A stretch of 64,000 nt of DNA from Candidatus Ozemobacteraceae bacterium (GTDB taxonomy: Bacteria; Muiribacteriota; Ozemobacteria; Ozemobacterales; Ozemobacteraceae). A program made the translations under genes and the position numbers. This document shows, in pieces, positions 63,258-64,000 of the stretch; the stretch's first letter is position 1, and each line of letters begins with the position of its first letter. Where the stretch lies: NCBI GenBank assembly GCA_035373905.1, contig DAOSOK010000007.1, forward strand, positions 62,001 to 126,000. Direction: 5' to 3'. Below the pieces are notes generated by a model, which worked only from the letters and a program-made list of their open reading frames with translations, ran no database searches and had not been told where the DNA came from.

Positions 63258-64000
63258 TTTTTTCGGGGTTTCGGACGAAATCACCAGAAACAGCGGGGTG
63301 CCCTCCCGGATCACGACGAACACGGAGCTTTTCTTGGCGCCCGAGGGACTTTTCAGCGCAGAAACGAGAGTCGCCTCGTCGGTAACGGCCTTGCCGTTGA
63401 TCTGCGTGATAACGTCCCGGGGCCGTAATCCGGCTTCCGCCGCCGGGGAATTCTCTCCGACATCCGTGACGACGAGGCCGGACTTTTTTTCGATCCGCAT
63501 CGACTCGGCCAGCTCCGGCGTCAGCACCTTGAACGAGAAGCCGAGGCTCTTGTAGGGGCGTTCTTCCTCATCCTTTTTGCCCGAGCCTTTTTCCTGGTGC
63601 AGCAGATCTTCGGGATCACGCAGTCCGAAGGTGCGAGGCATGCGCTCGAGGACGATCGGAATCGTTTTCTTTTCGCCGTTCCGGAGAATGTCGAATGAAA
63701 CCTTGTCGCCGACCTTCCGACTGAGAATGTACTTCTGAACGTCGCTGGTCGACCTGATCTCCTTCCCGTCGATCGAACGGATGATATCCATCTGCTGGAG
63801 GCCCGCTTTGGCGGACGGCGTGTCGGGATTAACCTCCATTACGACGGCGCCGTTCTTGTCGCCGAGCGAGAAATGCTCGGCCAGTTCGGGCGTCACGGCC
63901 TGCATCGTGATGCCGATGTACGGCCGTTCGACCGAACCTGTCTCGGAAATCTGCGTTGCAACGCGGCTCGCCATGTTCGAGGGGATCGCGAAGCCGATGC
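63252..64000 (-). CDS. HtrA/DegP-type serine protease, C-terminal part
   Basis: Open to the window edge; about 249 C-terminal residues are seen. It begins with IGFAIPSNMASRVATQ, the conserved end of the trypsin-like domain, so the catalytic Ser lies just outside. Two PDZ domains follow: YIGITMQAVTPELAEHFSL with PSAKAGLQQMDIIRSIDGKE, and LGFSFKVLTPELAESM with PAAEAGLRPRDVITQINGKA. A periplasmic quality-control protease by family knowledge. Its stop codon lies inside REP copy F. Confidence 0.93.
   Translation of the reverse strand, partial: IGFAIPSNMASRVATQISETGSVERPYIGITMQAVTPELAEHFSLGDKNGAVVMEVNPDTPSAKAGLQQMDIIRSIDGKEIRSTSDVQKYILSRKVGDKVSFDILRNGEKKTIPIVLERMPRTFGLRDPEDLLHQEKGSGKKDEEERPYKSLGFSFKVLTPELAESMRIEKKSGLVVTDVGENSPAAEAGLRPRDVITQINGKAVTDEATLVSALKSPSGAKKSSVFVVIREGTPLFLVISSETPKKD

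Overview
The window looks like chromosomal core-plus-accessory DNA from a GC-rich, diderm, free-living bacterium. It carries lipoprotein signals, an HtrA-type periplasmic protease, PspA, type IV pilin-like proteins, Hanks-type kinases, and many TPR/HEAT proteins. The mix of class III pseudopilin clusters, kinases with zinc ribbons and CpaE-like ATPases is reminiscent of Candidatus Riflebacteria/Ozemobacteria, but that is an inference; a search with RpoD, DnaG or LepA would settle it. I see no rRNA, tRNA, CRISPR array, prophage or transposase gene. Genes are tightly packed, mostly in short co-directional runs with overlapping start/stop codons, and sigma70-type promoters (TTGACA-N17-TAnnnT) are readable at many run heads.

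Layout. 1-5.3 kb (minus): a large membrane SpoIIE/RsbU-type phosphatase, then dnaG-rpoD (rpoD leaves the window). 5.5-8.0 kb (plus): two exported TPR/HEAT proteins. 8.2-12.7 kb (minus): first pseudopilin operon (PilW-, PilV-, PilX-like, then a 902-aa lipoprotein) ended by a strong terminator. 12.9-15.1 kb: a PfkB sugar-phosphate kinase (minus), a CbiX/SirB chelatase and a membrane polysaccharide deacetylase (plus). 15.3-17.4 kb (minus): a coiled-coil zinc-ribbon protein, a TPM-domain membrane protein, and RNase P RNA. 17.6-25.2 kb (plus): der, plsY, gpsA, a VanW protein, an NHL-TPR protein and lepA. 25.3-28.0 kb (minus): a HEAT-repeat protein and an FmdE-like protein. 28.1-29.6 kb (plus): a DUF3109 protein and pspA with a textbook sigma54 promoter and a terminator. 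29.6-31.8 kb (minus): a kinase and a TPR protein. 32.0-33.5 kb (plus): a FecR/ZAS anti-sigma and ECF sigma pair, followed by a MITE-like element. 33.7-38.9 kb (minus): second pseudopilin cluster plus a secreted heptad-repeat protein. 39.0-44.4 kb (plus): an unknown exported protein, then a PhnD-like binding lipoprotein, a HAMP-GAF-GGDEF cyclase and dusB. 44.4-50.5 kb: a TPR protein, a cNMP-binding/chemoreceptor-tip fusion, a divergent Hfq, a zinc-ribbon/SLH-like protein and a class A PBP. 50.8-53.3 kb: folC and a DUF1343 (NamZ-type) protein. 53.5-56.7 kb (minus): three exported proteins, one an SH3b/NlpC-P60-like hydrolase. 56.8-61.8 kb: a signalling block (cNMP-CpaE ATPase, PP2C phosphatase, PEGA kinase, FHA-CpaE ATPase). 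62.1-64.0 kb: a lipoprotein, a 52-aa membrane peptide and the C-terminal part of an HtrA protease.

Themes. Several genes look like parts of unusual signalling systems: the kinase/phosphatase/FHA/cNMP/CpaE block, the minimal cNMP-chemoreceptor next to an Hfq variant, and the binding-protein/diguanylate-cyclase pair. A dispersed REP/BIME-like palindromic repeat occurs at seven places at six loci, nearly always between tail-to-tail genes; in two full-length copies the outer inverted repeat supplies or overlaps the stop codon of the adjacent gene. A few start codons lie so close to their -10 boxes that leaderless translation is likely.
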